Below are positions 55,754 through 63,891 of a stretch of 64,000 nucleotides of DNA, one piece after another. Under the pieces are notes generated by a model. That model had not been told where the DNA came from. It did not search any database and was given only the letters and a program-made list of their open reading frames with translations. Origin of the DNA: Imperialibacter roseus (GTDB taxonomy: Bacteria > Bacteroidota > Bacteroidia > Cytophagales > Cyclobacteriaceae); assembly GCF_032999765.1 (NCBI RefSeq), contig NZ_CP136051.1:62001-126000 (forward strand). Reading direction: 5' to 3'. Position 1 is the stretch's first letter. Each line of letters begins with the position of its first letter. Position numbers and translations under genes: made by a program.

Positions 55754-57154
55754 ATGGGTAGAGGCAAGAACATAATACTGGAAAACATCACGATTGAGGC
55801 GGTAGCTTCAGAAGGCAAATGCATTGCCAGGCATGAAGGGCAGGTGATATTTGTGGAGCAGGTAGTGCCCGGCGATGTCGTCGATTTGCTGGTTTTTCGG
55901 AAGAAGAAAGGCTTCATGGAAGCCCGGACTATTAAGTTCCATACGCTTTCTCCTAAAAGAGTAGAGCCTTTCTGCTCACACTTTGGGACGTGTGGTGGCT
56001 GTAAATGGCAGAGCTTGCCTTACGACGAACAGCTCAAGTTCAAATGGCAGCAGGTAAAGGACAACCTGGAAAGAATTGCCAAAGTACCTTTGCCCGAGAT
56101 CAACCCTATTCTTGGCTCTCCCGATACGCAATATTACCGCAACAAGCTGGAGTTCACCTTCTCCAACCACCGTTGGTTGACGGATGAAGAAATTCAATCG
56201 GGCGCCGATTTGGAGAAAAACGCTCTGGGCTTTCACGTGCCCAAGCGCTTCGACCGGATCGTTGATATTGATACCTGCTATCTCCAGGGAGATCCCAGCA
56301 ACGCCATCAGGACATTTGTGAAGGAAGAAACCATGAAGGCTGGCTATCCTTTCTACGATATCCTTACCCACGAAGGCTGGCTGCGCAACCTCATCATTCG
56401 CACCGCCAGTACCGGGCAGTTAATGGTCATTCTGCAAGTGGCCTACAAGAACGAAGACCTGGACAACCTGCTCGGCAAAATCAAGGAGGCATTTCCGCAG
56501 ATCACCTCGCTCATGTATGTGATCAATAGCAAGGGTAATGATACTTTCCAGGACCTGGAAGTGGAGCTTTTTCATGGGCAAGATCATATCATGGAAGAAA
56601 TGGATGGCTTGCATTTTAAGGTGGGGCCGAAATCATTTTACCAGACTAACAGTAAGCAGGCAGAGCAGCTTTACAAAGTGGCGATCGATATGGCCAATAT
56701 CCAGCCACAAGAGCTGGTTTACGACCTTTACACCGGCACGGGCACGCTGGCCCAGTTTGCTGCACGGAGTGCCGCAAAAGTAGTAGGGTTGGAGTACGTG
56801 GAGCCCGCCATTGAGGATGCCTGGATCAATGCGAAACTGAACGACCTGGAGAATGTGCATTTTCAGGCTGGTGACATCAAAGACTTGCTGACCGAAGAAT
56901 TTATGGAAAGGCATGGTCGTCCCCAAGTGATTATTACCGATCCACCAAGGGCCGGGATGCACACAGACGTGACAGACGCTCTGTATCACTCCGGAGCCGA
57001 AAGAATTGTGTATGTAAGCTGTAATCCTGCCACCCAGGCACGAGACATCCAGCTATTGGCAGAAAGGTATAAGGTCGTTGAAGTGCAGCCGGTAGATATG
57101 TTTCCGCATACGCATCATGTGGAGAATGTTTGTTTATTGAGGTTGAGAGACTAA
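55754..57154 (+). CDS. rlmD: 23S rRNA (uracil-5-)-methyltransferase, RumA/RlmD family
   Basis: 466 residues. N-terminal TRAM domain about 1-65. 4Fe-4S cysteines in CSHFGTCGGCKW and a later CYLQ. SAM-binding fold with DLYTGTGTLAQFAA, DPPRAG and catalytic cysteine in VSCNPATQARD. It methylates C5 of a uridine in 23S rRNA (position 1939 or 747 numbering by homology; which is not decidable here). Housekeeping gene, monocistronic. Confidence 0.88.
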   Translation: MGRGKNIILENITIEAVASEGKCIARHEGQVIFVEQVVPGDVVDLLVFRKKKGFMEARTIKFHTLSPKRVEPFCSHFGTCGGCKWQSLPYDEQLKFKWQQVKDNLERIAKVPLPEINPILGSPDTQYYRNKLEFTFSNHRWLTDEEIQSGADLEKNALGFHVPKRFDRIVDIDTCYLQGDPSNAIRTFVKEETMKAGYPFYDILTHEGWLRNLIIRTASTGQLMVILQVAYKNEDLDNLLGKIKEAFPQITSLMYVINSKGNDTFQDLEVELFHGQDHIMEEMDGLHFKVGPKSFYQTNSKQAEQLYKVAIDMANIQPQELVYDLYTGTGTLAQFAARSAAKVVGLEYVEPAIEDAWINAKLNDLENVHFQAGDIKDLLTEEFMERHGRPQVIITDPPRAGMHTDVTDALYHSGAERIVYVSCNPATQARDIQLLAERYKVVEVQPVDMFPHTHHVENVCLLRLRD

Positions 57155-57182
57155 AACGATTTTCCATCAGGCGTCGAGCTTT

Positions 57183-58226
57183 CTAACGAAAATAGTTTTT
57201 TACTCCGAATTCGTTTTGCTCTATAAATATGGTTTTAAAAGCCGTCAGATTATTTTGCTCATAGAAGAGTAGCATTGCCTTTTTGTAATCCAGCGAGTCA
57301 ACACTACGGTAAGACAAAGGGCAAGCATCGTCTGCGATGAGCAGGGCGTTGCTAATCATCCGGCCCGTGCGCTTGTTTCCATCTTCAAAAGGCTGTATAT
57401 ATGAAATCAGCACTACAGCAAGAAGCGCTTTTTCAAAGCCATTGTCCTTGCTATTGATCAGGCCACACATCAGTTCGAGATTTTCCCTGATCTGGTATTC
57501 ATTATCTAAAGGGCTATAAGCTGTTCCGGTAATCCCTACAGCACGGGAACGAATATTGCAACCAACATTCAAATCTTTGATAAGTAGTGAATGAATTTCT
57601 TCCAGTGTGCGTAAAGTAAGGGCCTGGGCAAGGTTTTTATGCTCCATCAAGTATGTAATAACCTCCTTATGGTTCAGTAGCATGATGGCCTCTTCTTTGG
57701 TCTTGTTGTCGGCCTCCTGCTTCTCCTTAAATAGCCTTTCCGTTTCCAATAGGGTATAAGTATTTCCTTCAATCTGGGAGGATTTCCAACTAAGCTCAAT
57801 AGTTAGTCGTTCCAATTCTTTTTGGTAGAGTGTTGGCGAAAGGCTTGCGATATTACGTTGATATTCATCCCTTAACTTTTGAAGACCAGCCATCTCTTTG
57901 TCAGTAAATAGGCGAACGTCTCTTAATGATTGGAGAAGTTCATGGTTGAAGAAGACCCTGGCTCCTCTTCTGTCAGGATCAAGATCGAAATAGTCAGAAG
58001 TATCGACTGGAGCAAACAGTTGATAATCGGGAGAAATAACATAGGTGATTGCTCGTCCTGCGCCGAGTTTTTTCAGGTAGTTGGCTTCAACAAGTTTTGC
58101 CATGTCCCTGTTGAGTGTAGGGATGCTTAGCTTCCTGTCAAGCAGCTCTTTGATTGCTGATATAGATAGCCGTCCTTGGGTGGCTATAATATCGATTATT
58201 TCCTGTTGCCGTGGAGTAAGATTCAT
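57183..58226 (-). CDS. Fic-family protein with N-terminal winged helix and altered catalytic motif
   Basis: 347 residues from the ATG at 58226; a GTG at 58247 is in frame but lies within the operator. Residues about 1-65 are a winged-helix DNA-binding domain (TPRQQEIIDIIATQGRLSISAIKELL). Inhibitory motif S149-SQI-E153-G154 before the Fic core. The Fic motif reads IQPFEDGNKRTGR, with Q278 where the catalytic histidine of HPFxxGNxR normally is. The rest is intact. Fic proteins transfer AMP or other groups to target proteins; loss of the base should impair this, unless glutamine allows a different reaction or the protein now acts as a regulator. A 60-bp dyad lies just upstream. Confidence 0.85.
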   Translation of the reverse strand: MNLTPRQQEIIDIIATQGRLSISAIKELLDRKLSIPTLNRDMAKLVEANYLKKLGAGRAITYVISPDYQLFAPVDTSDYFDLDPDRRGARVFFNHELLQSLRDVRLFTDKEMAGLQKLRDEYQRNIASLSPTLYQKELERLTIELSWKSSQIEGNTYTLLETERLFKEKQEADNKTKEEAIMLLNHKEVITYLMEHKNLAQALTLRTLEEIHSLLIKDLNVGCNIRSRAVGITGTAYSPLDNEYQIRENLELMCGLINSKDNGFEKALLAVVLISYIQPFEDGNKRTGRMISNALLIADDACPLSYRSVDSLDYKKAMLLFYEQNNLTAFKTIFIEQNEFGVKNYFR

Positions 58227-58240
58227 CACTGTACTTTTTT

Positions 58241-58300
58241 CTATCACTAAACTAGCCTAATCCTATCATAAGTGATAGGATTAGGCTAGAAAAATGATAG
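58241..58300. promoter_or_regulatory. Large operator palindrome upstream of the Fic gene
   Basis: Perfect 17-bp arms at 58252-58268 and 58273-58289 (half-site TGATAGGATTAGGCTAG) around a 4-base centre. Outer arms CTATCA (58241-58246) and TGATAG (58295-58300) are symmetric about the same centre. The half-site TGATAGG appears twice on one strand (58273 and 58295). The protein's own winged helix is the natural ligand. The dyad lies 14 bases before the Fic ATG. Confidence 0.8.
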
Positions 58301-58405
58301 GTTTAGTTGCTCGGCTAATAACATCGATTGACCTGCGTTATTTTCAAGCCCGTTGAGGCAGTACAGGCGACTGTTGAATCAGCAAATACATTTTGGAGAA
58401 TGTCG

Positions 58406-58433
58406 TACTTTTGCGGGTAGTCAAATAATTTTG
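58406..58433 (+). promoter_or_regulatory. Candidate -7 boxes upstream of the 120-residue gene
   Basis: TACTTTTG (58406-58413) and TAATTTTG (58426-58433) both match TAnnTTTG; the second ends 13 bases before the ATG. No TTTG box at proper spacing, so assignment is tentative. Confidence 0.35.
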
Positions 58434-58446
58434 AAAAGCAGGTAAA

Positions 58447-58809
58447 ATGCAAAACGATCCCGAACTAAGTGGAAAATACCTCGGCACCATCACCAAAGAC
58501 TTCGTGGTGGTGGCCGATAGCATCAAAGAAGCCTCTTACCAGATACGCAAACAAGGGTTTTCAGAATTTCCCATTTTCCCCATTGCCAAGGTGGAAATTC
58601 CGATTGGCCAATTGCTGATCCCGAGAGAAGATTTGAACTTGTCATGGAATTACTACGCCACCTATATTGATGAGTTTGTTAACAGGAAACTCATCGAAAA
58701 TGTAGACGAGTTCAAAGCTGCCTACAAAGACCCTGATGAATTTTGCTGCCTTTTCGTCGTGGATGAGAAGCTAACGAGCTTTGTATTTGTGCCCTATCCT
58801 GAGGATTAA
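58447..58809 (+). CDS. Hypothetical soluble protein
   Basis: 120 residues. No signal peptide or membrane segment. ADSIKEASYQIRKQGFSEFPIFPIAK and LIPREDLNLSWNYYATYIDEFVNRKLI suggest a small alpha/beta fold. The C-terminal FCCLFVVDEKLTSFVFVPYPED is a compact hydrophobic strand. I know of no name for this family. Its last 4 bases overlap the convergent M14 peptidase gene. Confidence 0.7.
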   Translation: MQNDPELSGKYLGTITKDFVVVADSIKEASYQIRKQGFSEFPIFPIAKVEIPIGQLLIPREDLNLSWNYYATYIDEFVNRKLIENVDEFKAAYKDPDEFCCLFVVDEKLTSFVFVPYPED

Positions 58810-60080
58810 CTCCCCTCTTCGAGAAGCAACCTCATCAGTACCTCTGCTGCCACCGTCCCCTTTAGTTTGAGGAAATCCCGACTGGTGTTGTCGCCAAATT
58901 CAAAGACTAGTCCGTCTGTATTGAAGGTTTTGTAGAAGAAGTTCCTCGACACCACACCATTGTCCATTTTTGACGGGCGGTGATTGACATAGTAGCCCGG
59001 GATGCTCGCTTCAATTCCCGCTAACCAGTTGGTGGTGAGGCCCGGCGTATTGGTGGGCAGGCTCGGATCGATGGTGTAATAGATATCGTCCCAGGTGCTG
59101 TGGAAATCCATAAAGAAAACCATAGTGCCCTTCCTTTTCTTCATGTACGCTTTGAAGTAGTCCGCCACTTGTTTTACCTCCGGCTGGTTTTGTGCTTCCC
59201 AATCACGATTGAGATCCACACCGCCCGCATTGTGGCGCCAATGGCCTTCGTCTACTCCATCAGGGTTCATCAGTGGCACGTTCAGTACATCATAGCGTTT
59301 CCTAAAAGCGTTTGACAACGAGTCATCCTTTAGTATTCTTTCGATAAAAGCCTTCATAGCAAAGAAGCCTGTAACCTCTGGTGGATGCTGGCGACTGATC
59401 ACGGCCACCACTTTTTTGTCTTTGCCCTTCGACACCCGCATCATCTTCAGGTCACGGCCAAGCGTGGTTTTCCCTATTGTCTTCGGCTTTAGCTTGTATA
59501 CCTCTCCCACGGAATCCATCCAAGTGTACACCTCTTTCGAAGTCCACATTTCCTGTCCGGCTACCCAGACGGTGTCGCCAGCAGTCAGGTCAAGCACCAT
59601 GCTGGCTTCTTTCGGTAGCAGTCGATAATTATAAAAGGCGATGGTGGTGTCCGACTTGGCAATAAAACGAGCAGAGTCCAGATTGGCCCAGCTTTTACCG
59701 TCCATGCTTACTACGGGGAAGTATCGGTGCCTCCCTTGTGGGTAGGTGAACGACAGCGTGACTTGCTTATCGGTGCTGCTCCATACTTTGAAGGCGTACC
59801 AGGGGCTCGGATTGACGGGGTAGTTTTCCGCCTCAATAGTCAGTTGGAAAGTTGAGCCGTTGGCAGGCACTACGTTATTCAGCCTTGCCCCTCTGAAGTC
59901 ATTGCTGAAGCCAATCCCTTCCTCTTCAAATAACCAAACTTTTCTTTCCTGAAGCTGGATAGCTTTTGACGAAGTTTCGACGATTTGCGTTGGCCCCTGC
60001 CCTTGAAAACGAAATTGTTTTTCTTGCGGGTAGGCAATCAGCGGAAGAGCCAGAAAGATGAGAAGGAGACGTATTTGCAT
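58806..60080 (-). CDS. M14-family zinc carboxypeptidase
   Basis: 424 residues. Signal peptide about 1-18. An N-terminal beta domain (about 20-170), then the carboxypeptidase domain. Zinc ligands are the H and E of SRQHPPEVTG and the H of MDFHSTWDD. R in HNAGGVDLNRDWEAQ binds substrate. The catalytic glutamate is in LVFEFGDN. The order N-terminal jelly-roll plus M14 resembles cytosolic-carboxypeptidase-type proteins, here exported. It trims C-terminal residues from peptides in the periplasm. Convergent with the upstream-listed hypothetical gene, 4-base overlap. Confidence 0.88.
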   Translation of the reverse strand: MQIRLLLIFLALPLIAYPQEKQFRFQGQGPTQIVETSSKAIQLQERKVWLFEEEGIGFSNDFRGARLNNVVPANGSTFQLTIEAENYPVNPSPWYAFKVWSSTDKQVTLSFTYPQGRHRYFPVVSMDGKSWANLDSARFIAKSDTTIAFYNYRLLPKEASMVLDLTAGDTVWVAGQEMWTSKEVYTWMDSVGEVYKLKPKTIGKTTLGRDLKMMRVSKGKDKKVVAVISRQHPPEVTGFFAMKAFIERILKDDSLSNAFRKRYDVLNVPLMNPDGVDEGHWRHNAGGVDLNRDWEAQNQPEVKQVADYFKAYMKKRKGTMVFFMDFHSTWDDIYYTIDPSLPTNTPGLTTNWLAGIEASIPGYYVNHRPSKMDNGVVSRNFFYKTFNTDGLVFEFGDNTSRDFLKLKGTVAAEVLMRLLLEEGS

Positions 60081-60140
60081 GAGCCTTGCTTTGAGTACGC
60101 TAGGCTACGAAATAGAGGGGAGAAATAAAATCGAAATTAT

Positions 60141-60608
60141 TTACTGGTGCACCAGACGTACGCCGGATTTTGGGATAACCTGTTGAGAAACTACCCAATC
60201 CAGGGCCTTGTTCACAGCGTTAAAGTATCGCACCCTTTCTGGTAAATGCCTTTCCATGCTTCCCTTAATGGCCTGAATGGTGCATTGTGCAAAGGGATCT
60301 TCCGGCAGAATGGTGGCTGAGTAGTGGATGCCTGCCCGTATCATTTTAACTGTAAACTCTCCTGCTATGTAGTTCCTGGACCTGTCGTCAAGCACTTCCA
60401 TGTCTCTGGTGTCGTATAGCACTTTTGTGGCATGCTCCATTTGAACTGCTGAAAGTGTTCTTTGACCCACCTCCAGAATCTCTTCGAAAGTCGCAAAGCC
60501 TTTCCAGTCATGAATGATTAAATTGAGTTGTGGATGCCACGCCACCTTGATATAGGGTTTGTCAAGGTAGGTTTTAGATTCTTTAATGAGAGAAGCAATT
60601 GAAAGCAT
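60141..60608 (-). CDS. Hypothetical protein with SpoIIAA/STAS-like pattern
   Basis: 155 residues, no signal peptide. The pattern IKVAWHPQLNLIIHDWKGFATFEEILEVGQRTLSAVQ, broken at the Gly, then TKVLYDTRDMEVLDDRSRNYI, matches the SpoIIAA-like/STAS-type fold common in Bacteroidota as uncharacterised proteins, where the domain often senses or docks to a partner. No kinase or phosphatase gene is adjacent. The 187 bases upstream are shared with the divergent blaI-like gene. Confidence 0.6.
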   Translation of the reverse strand: MLSIASLIKESKTYLDKPYIKVAWHPQLNLIIHDWKGFATFEEILEVGQRTLSAVQMEHATKVLYDTRDMEVLDDRSRNYIAGEFTVKMIRAGIHYSATILPEDPFAQCTIQAIKGSMERHLPERVRYFNAVNKALDWVVSQQVIPKSGVRLVHQ

Positions 60609-60731
60609 TCAAACGATAGTTAAGTAGGTGGTTACTAGTAAATTTGAATTAAATTTTAGTCGCAAGCAAACATTGAATCCCGGAAACGACGAAATGCTAT
60701 TTTGAGCGGACGAATTAGTCAATAAAAATAA

Positions 60732-60757
60732 AACTAAGTTATTAGTTGTTAAACTAA
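60732..60757. promoter_or_regulatory. Candidate BlaI-type operator
   Basis: AACTAA (60732-60737) and TTAGTT (60742-60747) form an inverted repeat with a 4-base centre. A further AAACTAA follows at 60751-60757. Lies 49 bases upstream of the BlaI-like start, AT-rich as expected for such sites. Confidence 0.5.
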
Positions 60758-60795
60758 ACTATTCGTTTTACATTTGAATATACGTATAGAACATT

Positions 60796-61173
60796 ATGAA
60801 AGAACTGACCAAAGCCGAAGAACAAATCATGCAAATCCTATGGAAGCTTGACAAGGGGTTTGTGAACGAAGTGCTTGAAGAAATGCCCGAACCTAAACCT
60901 GCCTACAACACGGTGTCTACCATTATCAGGATACTGGTAAAGAAGGGTTTTGTTGGCTACAAAGCATTTGGCAAAACGCACCAGTATTTCCCCAAAGTGG
61001 GTAAGGATGAATACAAGAGCTTCTTCCTTCAAAACTTTATGGGCAATTATTTCAACGGATCGTTTCAGAAGCTCGTCTCCTTCTTCGCCAGTGAAAACAA
61101 GCTGGATGTAAAGGACATGGAGGAGCTGATGAAGTATGTAGAAAAAGACATTAAAGATAAAGACGATGACTAA
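60796..61173 (+). CDS. BlaI/MecI-family repressor
   Basis: 125 residues. Winged helix with LTKAEEQIMQILWKLDKGFVNEVLEEM, PAYNTVSTIIRILVKKGFV, and a C-terminal dimerisation helix (DVKDMEELMKYVEKDIKD). It represses its own operon until cleaved or displaced after a signal from the partner M56 peptidase. Its stop overlaps the start of that gene by 8 bases, so the pair is co-translated. The same pair is frequent in Bacteroidota and not necessarily linked to beta-lactams; no beta-lactamase gene is nearby. Confidence 0.9.
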   Translation: MKELTKAEEQIMQILWKLDKGFVNEVLEEMPEPKPAYNTVSTIIRILVKKGFVGYKAFGKTHQYFPKVGKDEYKSFFLQNFMGNYFNGSFQKLVSFFASENKLDVKDMEELMKYVEKDIKDKDDD

Positions 61174-62485
61174 CCTACTCCTATTTCTTTTCCAATCGGT
61201 AGCCTGTAGCCTGGTTTTCTATGCTATTTACTACCTGGTGCTGCGTAACGAGTCGTGCTATGCTTTCAATAGGTACTACCTGCTGTCATCAGTACTTTTC
61301 GCTGTTATTTTCCCATTGGTCAAGGTGGATTTGCCATGGGCTTTGAGCAGGGAAGTAACGGCTGTGATTACACTTCCGGAAATGGTTGTAGATCCTTATG
61401 CTAACTACTACAGTGGCGTTTCGTGGCTGGAAGTTGTTTATGCCGTTGGCATCGCCTTTTTCATAGCCAAGTTGGTATTGAAAGTAATTTCAGTGGCGAA
61501 GCTGATCACCTCAGCCGAGAAGGAAACGCATCACGACTATGTTTTGGTCAGAACCAAGGGCAAACTACCCACCTTTAGCTTCATGCACTATCTGTTTTGG
61601 GACGATACCCAGGAACTTGGAGAAGGGGAACAACTGCAAATATTGAAGCATGAGCTGGCGCACATCCGCAGGAAGCATTCGAGGGATATCCTTTTCATCG
61701 AAATAGCTCACGCTATCATGTGGTTCAACCCAATAGTTTATGCTATCAAGAATGCCCTGGTAATGACTCATGAGTTTGAAGCCGACGACAAGGCTACCGA
61801 GGGCAGAGACATAGAAGCTTATCAAAAGCTTTTGGCGAAGCAGGTACTCAACCAGTATGGGTTGGAGCTAGGCAGCCATTTCAATCAATCGCAAACACTA
61901 AAACGATTACGTATGCTTACAAACAAAAACAACAATGTGTACTGGGGCAAATTTGCCTTGCCGGTACTGGCCATGGCTTTGGTTTTCGGGGTAGTCAGCT
62001 GTGAACTTCCAGGTGTAGAAGAAGACCAAATCAACATTCAGGCAGTTGCAGTCTCTGAAGCCGGTGGAGAAGAGATTTTTACCGTAGTAGAGGAAATGCC
62101 AACACCTCCTGGTGGAATGCAGGCTTTTTACACCTATGTTGGAAGATATATTAAATACCCACAACAAGCTAGAAGGTTGGGTGTTGAAGGAAAAGTCTTT
62201 GTCCAGTTCATCATTGAAGAGGACGGCTCGATATCCAACATTCAAACCATTAAAGGTATCGGGGCGGGTTGTGACTTGGAATCTGAAAGGGTGATTGCCG
62301 GCTCACCAAAATGGAATGCAGGTAGGCAGAGAGGAAGGGCAGTGAAGACCAGAATGATTTTACCGATTACCTTCAAGCTTGATCGTCTAGAGGGTGAGGA
62401 CAGAGTAGTAGGTGATCTGGATATTAAAATTAATGAAGAGCCAAATTTGGAAGAACTCACATTGGTAGGTTATCAAACAAAGTAA
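61166..62485 (+). CDS. BlaR1-like M56 metallopeptidase with TonB C-terminal domain
   Basis: 439 residues. Three or four N-terminal membrane helices (about 1-110). Zinc motif HELAH at 162-166 with RRKHSRD after it. Another helix near 270 (LPVLAMALVFGVVSC). From about 310 a TonB C-terminal domain (YTYVGRYIKYPQQARRLGVEGKVFVQF). M56 enzymes cut the BlaI repressor after sensing a periplasmic signal; the TonB domain instead of a penicillin-binding sensor suggests another input, possibly outer membrane transport or envelope stress. Followed by two terminator-like hairpins. Confidence 0.88.
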   Translation: MTNLLLFLFQSVACSLVFYAIYYLVLRNESCYAFNRYYLLSSVLFAVIFPLVKVDLPWALSREVTAVITLPEMVVDPYANYYSGVSWLEVVYAVGIAFFIAKLVLKVISVAKLITSAEKETHHDYVLVRTKGKLPTFSFMHYLFWDDTQELGEGEQLQILKHELAHIRRKHSRDILFIEIAHAIMWFNPIVYAIKNALVMTHEFEADDKATEGRDIEAYQKLLAKQVLNQYGLELGSHFNQSQTLKRLRMLTNKNNNVYWGKFALPVLAMALVFGVVSCELPGVEEDQINIQAVAVSEAGGEEIFTVVEEMPTPPGGMQAFYTYVGRYIKYPQQARRLGVEGKVFVQFIIEEDGSISNIQTIKGIGAGCDLESERVIAGSPKWNAGRQRGRAVKTRMILPITFKLDRLEGEDRVVGDLDIKINEEPNLEELTLVGYQTK

Positions 62486-62505
62486 CTTTTACAATTGATA
62501 GGGAG

Positions 62506-62529
62506 AACCTGCTTTTTGAAGCAGGTTTT
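62506..62529 (+). terminator. Terminator of the blaI-M56 operon
   Basis: AACCTGCTT / AAGCAGGTT with a TTTG loop, followed by T bases on the plus strand, 21 bases past the stop codon. Confidence 0.75.
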
Positions 62530-62546
62530 CGGTGTTTGTAAGCATC

Positions 62547-62582
62547 AAAAAGTCCTCTGCCAATGACGGCAGAGGACTTTTT
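62547..62582. terminator. Bidirectional terminator between convergent genes
   Basis: Perfect 15-bp arms AAAAAGTCCTCTGCC / GGCAGAGGACTTTTT around AATGAC. Serves the minus-strand dioxygenase gene (stop at 62602) and backs up the plus-strand operon. Confidence 0.9.
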
Positions 62583-62601
62583 GTTACTGCATACTCCACG
62601 A

Positions 62602-63813
62602 CTAATTGTGCGCTGGCTCTGTCAAGTCGAAATACTCACCTTTTGTTTTGTCAAGGGTTGTTGAGATAAGCTTGAGGTTTTCAGCCGATGCTTGAAGGCC
62701 GACAAACTTGGCCACGATTGCTCGCTGTCTGTAAACAATGAATGTGTTTGCTATGTTCGGGTTGATGCTGTTAAGGTTTACTTCACTAGCCTTGTCGGTC
62801 AGCGAGGGAACGAATGTAACAGCGATATTTTTCAAATCAAGTGCTTTTCCAATGTTCTCCAATTCCTTTTGTCTTGCCTCTCTGCTGTAGGCTGCTTCGT
62901 TTCCATACACGAAATAGACCTTCAAATACTTGCCCCGTTCCACACTTTCCCGCTCCAGAAAGGCCAGCCACTTCCTTATATCATCCCAATCTGGCTTGTT
63001 GCCCACGAAGTACAGAATGCCATGATAACGTCCATACTTACAAACGGGGCACGTCCTGGTTCCCATGTCGGGGCCCCAGGCATGAAAAGGTGTAAACGAG
63101 GGACTGTCTTCACCAATCTTCAGCCCGGACGCTTCTGCTGGGTGCTCATTGGTTGGGTAGTTGGGGATATTGCGGCCAAGAATAATATTATGTTCAGCAA
63201 CCTGCAGGTCTTTGTCCAGCAACACTCGGAGCACGCCACTCCCGCCCCTGTTTTCCATTTCCTTTCTTTTTGCTCCAGTTAGCAATGGATCATCGTCAAA
63301 TACAAATGCATCAATATAATATTCGTCGCCGATAGCAGGCTCTTTGATCGAGGTGTGGATGTGGGCTGGCTCGTCTCTCTCCGGATAGGGGGCAGGCCGT
63401 ACTGTGTAGATCGAATACCTGCCCGCCTCGTCTGTCTTCACCCAACCCCGGATATGTCCATGCCGCCTGGCTTTTGCGGGCATGCCCTCAACCGGAGCGT
63501 AAAAACCTTCATTGTCCGTTTGCCAATAGTAGATAACAACCCCGGCAGCAGGAGTGAAGCCATCAATTTTAAAGACTTTGCCGGTGACGAGCAGCTTTTG
63601 CCCTTCCTCGAACCAGCCAGCGCTTGTGTCGGATGCGTCGATAGATGCTGGTATACCAACGAACATAAGCTCGCACCCGTCGCACCCACCTCCTACAATG
63701 GCCTTTTTAGCAGTTTGTTTCTGCCCGCTAACGTTGGGCTGACCCTGGCAACTGAACAATCCCATGGTGAGGGTTGTTGCTATTAGCACCTGACAAATAG
63801 TTTTATTTTTCAT
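62602..63813 (-). CDS. Intradiol dioxygenase fused to a thioredoxin-like domain, lipoprotein
   Basis: 403 residues from the ATG at 63813 (a GTG two codons earlier is possible). Lipoprotein signal with GLFSCQGQ. Residues about 75-210 are the intradiol ring-cleavage dioxygenase beta-barrel: YYWQTDNEGFY, HGHIRGWVKTDEAGRYSIYTVRP (split at Val), YPERDEPAHIH, with the two tyrosines and two histidines that bind ferric iron. Residues about 250-400 form a thioredoxin/peroxiredoxin-like domain with CPVC in TRTCPVCKYG and DWDDIRKWLAFLERES. Dioxygenases of this class open catechols; an exported lipid-anchored form with a redox domain is unusual and its substrate unknown. Single gene with its own terminator. 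Confidence 0.85.
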   Translation of the reverse strand: MKNKTICQVLIATTLTMGLFSCQGQPNVSGQKQTAKKAIVGGGCDGCELMFVGIPASIDASDTSAGWFEEGQKLLVTGKVFKIDGFTPAAGVVIYYWQTDNEGFYAPVEGMPAKARRHGHIRGWVKTDEAGRYSIYTVRPAPYPERDEPAHIHTSIKEPAIGDEYYIDAFVFDDDPLLTGAKRKEMENRGGSGVLRVLLDKDLQVAEHNIILGRNIPNYPTNEHPAEASGLKIGEDSPSFTPFHAWGPDMGTRTCPVCKYGRYHGILYFVGNKPDWDDIRKWLAFLERESVERGKYLKVYFVYGNEAAYSREARQKELENIGKALDLKNIAVTFVPSLTDKASEVNLNSINPNIANTFIVYRQRAIVAKFVGLQASAENLKLISTTLDKTKGEYFDLTEPAHN

Positions 63814-63891
63814 GGCCACAATTTGATGGGCCTTTTCCGGTAAACAAACCTGAATACGTTAACCTGATGACTTTTTGATCCAACCCGTGGA

